The notes below the pieces were generated by a model. That model saw only the letters and a list, made by a program, of their open reading frames with translations. It was not told the origin of the DNA and ran no database searches. This document shows, piece after piece, positions 62,246-64,000 of a stretch of DNA of 64,000 nt (position 1 is its first letter; each line of letters begins with the position of its first letter). The translations under genes were made by a program, and so were the position numbers. The stretch is from contig MEOA01000009.1 in assembly GCA_001768515.1 (NCBI GenBank), positions 62,334-126,333 of the forward strand. The letters are read 5' to 3'. Origin of the DNA: Bacteroidetes bacterium GWE2_42_24 (GTDB lineage: Bacteria; Bacteroidota; Bacteroidia; Bacteroidales; TTA-H9).

Positions 62246-63640
62246 TTACAGGTGGATAGGTTTATCCACCGCGCCGAAACCTACTTCCATGAACACCTCC
62301 GAGATGGTAGGATGGGCATGGATGGTTTTGGCAACATCATAGATTGTCGATTCGACCGACATAAAGGCGGCAGCTTCGGCTATCATATCGGTAGCATTAG
62401 CAGCGATGATCTGTACGCCAAGCACCTGTCCATATTTTTCTTCTGAGAGCATTCGCACGAAGCCGTCGGTATTCCCTTCGGCCATCGCTTTACCATTGGC
62501 AGATAAAGGAAATTCACTCACTTTATAGAGGATGCCATCCTCTTTAAGTTGAGCTTCGGTGCGACCAATCTGTGCGATTTCGGGATCGGAATACATGTTC
62601 ATCGGGATCAGGCTCATGTCGAGTGGTTCGCGGATGCCCTTAATGTAGTTGATTACGTTTAGCCCCTGAGCCGAACCAACATGTGCGAACATACTCTGCC
62701 CGTTGACATCGCCAACAGCGAAAATACCATCCACACTGGTACGGAAATATTCGTCGGTAACGATAAAGCCCGATTCTTGTTTCAGTTCGACATCCAATGG
62801 AGGAATCACCCCTTTACGGCTTTTGCTGTTGATGATCATATCGCATTTCACCCTGTGTGAGCCAATGACGAGGTCTTCACCTTCAAACTTGCCTTTATCG
62901 GCTGCCTTATCGGCGTTAAAGATGACATTTATTTTGTCTTTCTTTAATTTATTAGTCATGTAGTTGGCCAGGTAGATGTCAGCTAGCGGCATAAACTGTT
63001 CACCCGGTACGGCCAGAGTTACATTACAATCGGCCAGCGCAAAGAACTGTGCCAGTTCAAGGGCTATAGAGCTTTCACCAACTACCACGATGTTTTTTGG
63101 TATTTCAGGAAGGGTGAAAAATTGGTTGAGTTCAACCACTTTGCCTGAAGTAAGGTTGGCTTTCAATGGTTCATGGTACGAACCGGTGGCAATAATTATG
63201 TTGTCGGTTTCGAGACTGCGGTGTTCTACCGTTACCGTGCGGGCTGAAGTAATCCTTGCCTCACCATGGATGACCTCTACGCCATTCTTTTTAAGAAGAA
63301 AGCTGACCCCGTTGGTGAGTCGTTTGACAACCGATTGTGCTCTGCTGGTGGCTTGTTTCCAGTTGAAAGCAAGCTTAGTGGTGTCGATGCCGTCTATTCC
63401 AAAAGTAGCAGCGTCCTGTTTAATACGTTTATAGAATTTGGCACTTTCAATAAGTGCCTTCGACGGAATACAGCCCCAGTTAAGGCACATACCGCCTACC
63501 ATTGATTTCTCAATGAGCGCTACCCTGAGACCCAACTGTCCGGCACGGATCGCGGCTACATAACCGGCAGGTCCGGCGCCTATGATGATTACATCGTATT
63601 TCATTTTATTCAGATTAAAATCATTTTTCAAATTTAACAC
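62246..63640 (-). CDS. lpdA: Dihydrolipoamide dehydrogenase (E3)
   Basis: A 464-residue flavoprotein disulfide oxidoreductase. FAD motif IIGAGPAGYVAAIRAGQLG, redox disulfide in GGMCLNWGCIPSKAL, NAD motif VVVGESSIALELAQFFA, GIFAVGDVNG, and the C-terminal His-Glu couple HAHPTISEV. It reoxidises the lipoyl groups of 2-oxoacid dehydrogenases. The first ATG is at 63640, with another at 63604 (MKYDVIIIG) that may be the real start. Confidence 0.95.
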   Translation of the reverse strand: MLNLKNDFNLNKMKYDVIIIGAGPAGYVAAIRAGQLGLRVALIEKSMVGGMCLNWGCIPSKALIESAKFYKRIKQDAATFGIDGIDTTKLAFNWKQATSRAQSVVKRLTNGVSFLLKKNGVEVIHGEARITSARTVTVEHRSLETDNIIIATGSYHEPLKANLTSGKVVELNQFFTLPEIPKNIVVVGESSIALELAQFFALADCNVTLAVPGEQFMPLADIYLANYMTNKLKKDKINVIFNADKAADKGKFEGEDLVIGSHRVKCDMIINSKSRKGVIPPLDVELKQESGFIVTDEYFRTSVDGIFAVGDVNGQSMFAHVGSAQGLNVINYIKGIREPLDMSLIPMNMYSDPEIAQIGRTEAQLKEDGILYKVSEFPLSANGKAMAEGNTDGFVRMLSEEKYGQVLGVQIIAANATDMIAEAAAFMSVESTIYDVAKTIHAHPTISEVFMEVGFGAVDKPIHL

Positions 63641-63763
63641 TATGCTTTTATACTTCTGTATGGCTGTCGGCTAACAGCTTTGGTATTGGCGCTTATTCCC
63701 GTCATTGGAGGTTGCCGGAAGCCAGAACCATCGCAGCCAGGCCAAAGCAGAAATTAAGAACAT

Positions 63764-64000
63764 TTACATAATCAACGAGACAGGATCTTCCAGATAACCC
63801 ATCACCCTATTGAGGAAGCGGGCTACTTCGCCGCCATCGACAATACGATGATCGACCGAAAGGGAGAGTGGTATCACGTTGCCTTTCACCATTTCGTCGT
63901 TCTTGATCCATGGCTTCTGAACCATGCGGCCTACACCCAGAATTGCGGCTTGCGGGTAGTTGATGACAGGTACTGCAAACTGTCCGCCAATGCTGCCATA
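63764..64000 (-). CDS. 2-oxoacid dehydrogenase E2 acyltransferase, C-terminal part (runs off right edge)
   Basis: The last 78 codons of an E2 catalytic domain, open to the window edge. It has the active-site motif LSVDHRIVDGGEVARFL with the catalytic His, preceded by NYPQAAILGVGR, and ends LEDPVSLIM. It transfers acyl groups from lipoyl to CoA. It is 124 bp upstream of lpdA on the same strand, so E2 and E3 are probably one operon. Pyruvate, 2-oxoglutarate or branched-chain specificity cannot be told from this end; a branched-chain complex would feed the leucine cluster. Confidence 0.9.
   Translation of the reverse strand, partial: YGSIGGQFAVPVINYPQAAILGVGRMVQKPWIKNDEMVKGNVIPLSLSVDHRIVDGGEVARFLNRVMGYLEDPVSLIM

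Overview
The window looks like chromosomal DNA of a Bacteroidota bacterium, most likely an anaerobic or facultative Bacteroidales/Marinilabiliales-type organism. The evidence is promoter boxes of the TAnnTTTG type, weak or absent Shine-Dalgarno sequences, several TTG/GTG starts, a PorW-type lipoprotein and a secreted protein with a type IX sorting tail, Bacteroidota-style lipoproteins, and a bactofilin followed by AtpZ/AtpI-like genes. This is inferred from gene content; no 16S gene is present.

Region 1 (1-13692) is a labile-selenium/purine-type catabolic island. On the minus strand are MocA-like cytidylyltransferase and YgeY-type hydrolase (cut by the left edge). Diverging from them is a tightly overlapping plus-strand operon: YgfK-like oxidoreductase, two fold-type II PLP enzymes, a fused FeS/molybdenum xanthine-dehydrogenase-like hydroxylase, SsnA aminohydrolase, a D-hydantoinase/dihydropyrimidinase, and a polytopic membrane protein. 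The expected chemistry is purine ring hydroxylation, ring opening and deamination, with PLP enzymes handling amino acid products.

Region 2 (13693-15845) is a 2.1-kb gene-free island rich in repeats: a perfect 20-bp inverted repeat, a perfect 35-bp direct repeat, several REP-like CCCCG(A/C)AGGGG elements, and copy A of a 110-bp element. Copy A carries 11-bp phased repeats and a sigma-54-like box.

Region 3 (15846-22928) is a minus-strand block: fabD, a Bax-inhibitor-1 protein, folE and an animal-type PTPS, then two AtpI-like membrane proteins and bactofilin (normally found beside the F0F1 ATP synthase genes, which are absent here), and porW.

Region 4 (22929-41355) is housekeeping: M23 peptidase, dxr, rseP, deoC, small membrane/lipoproteins, OmpH/DUF4296, recQ, kdsD, lptB, pssA, queA, tatA, mobA, an unknown membrane protein, an AI-2E family transporter and a radical SAM/SPASM protein. 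Gene-free stretch 41356-42257 carries copy B of the 110-bp element.

Region 5 (42258-52357) is a leucine/branched-chain catabolic cluster: two methylglutaconyl-CoA-hydratase-like crotonases, 3-methylcrotonyl-CoA carboxylase beta and alpha, an acyl-CoA dehydrogenase, HMG-CoA lyase, both subunits of a 3-oxoacid CoA-transferase, and a second HMGL-like DRE-TIM protein. Together they could take isovaleryl-CoA to acetoacetyl-CoA.

Region 6 (52359-64000) has a TPR-type sensor kinase and NarL-type regulator, a T9SS-secreted propeller protein, a methyltransferase-like protein, a VOC protein, an ABC permease, a lipoate-ligase-like protein, a gene-free stretch with a third 11-bp-periodic array, dihydrolipoamide dehydrogenase, and the C-terminus of a 2-oxoacid dehydrogenase E2 cut by the right edge.
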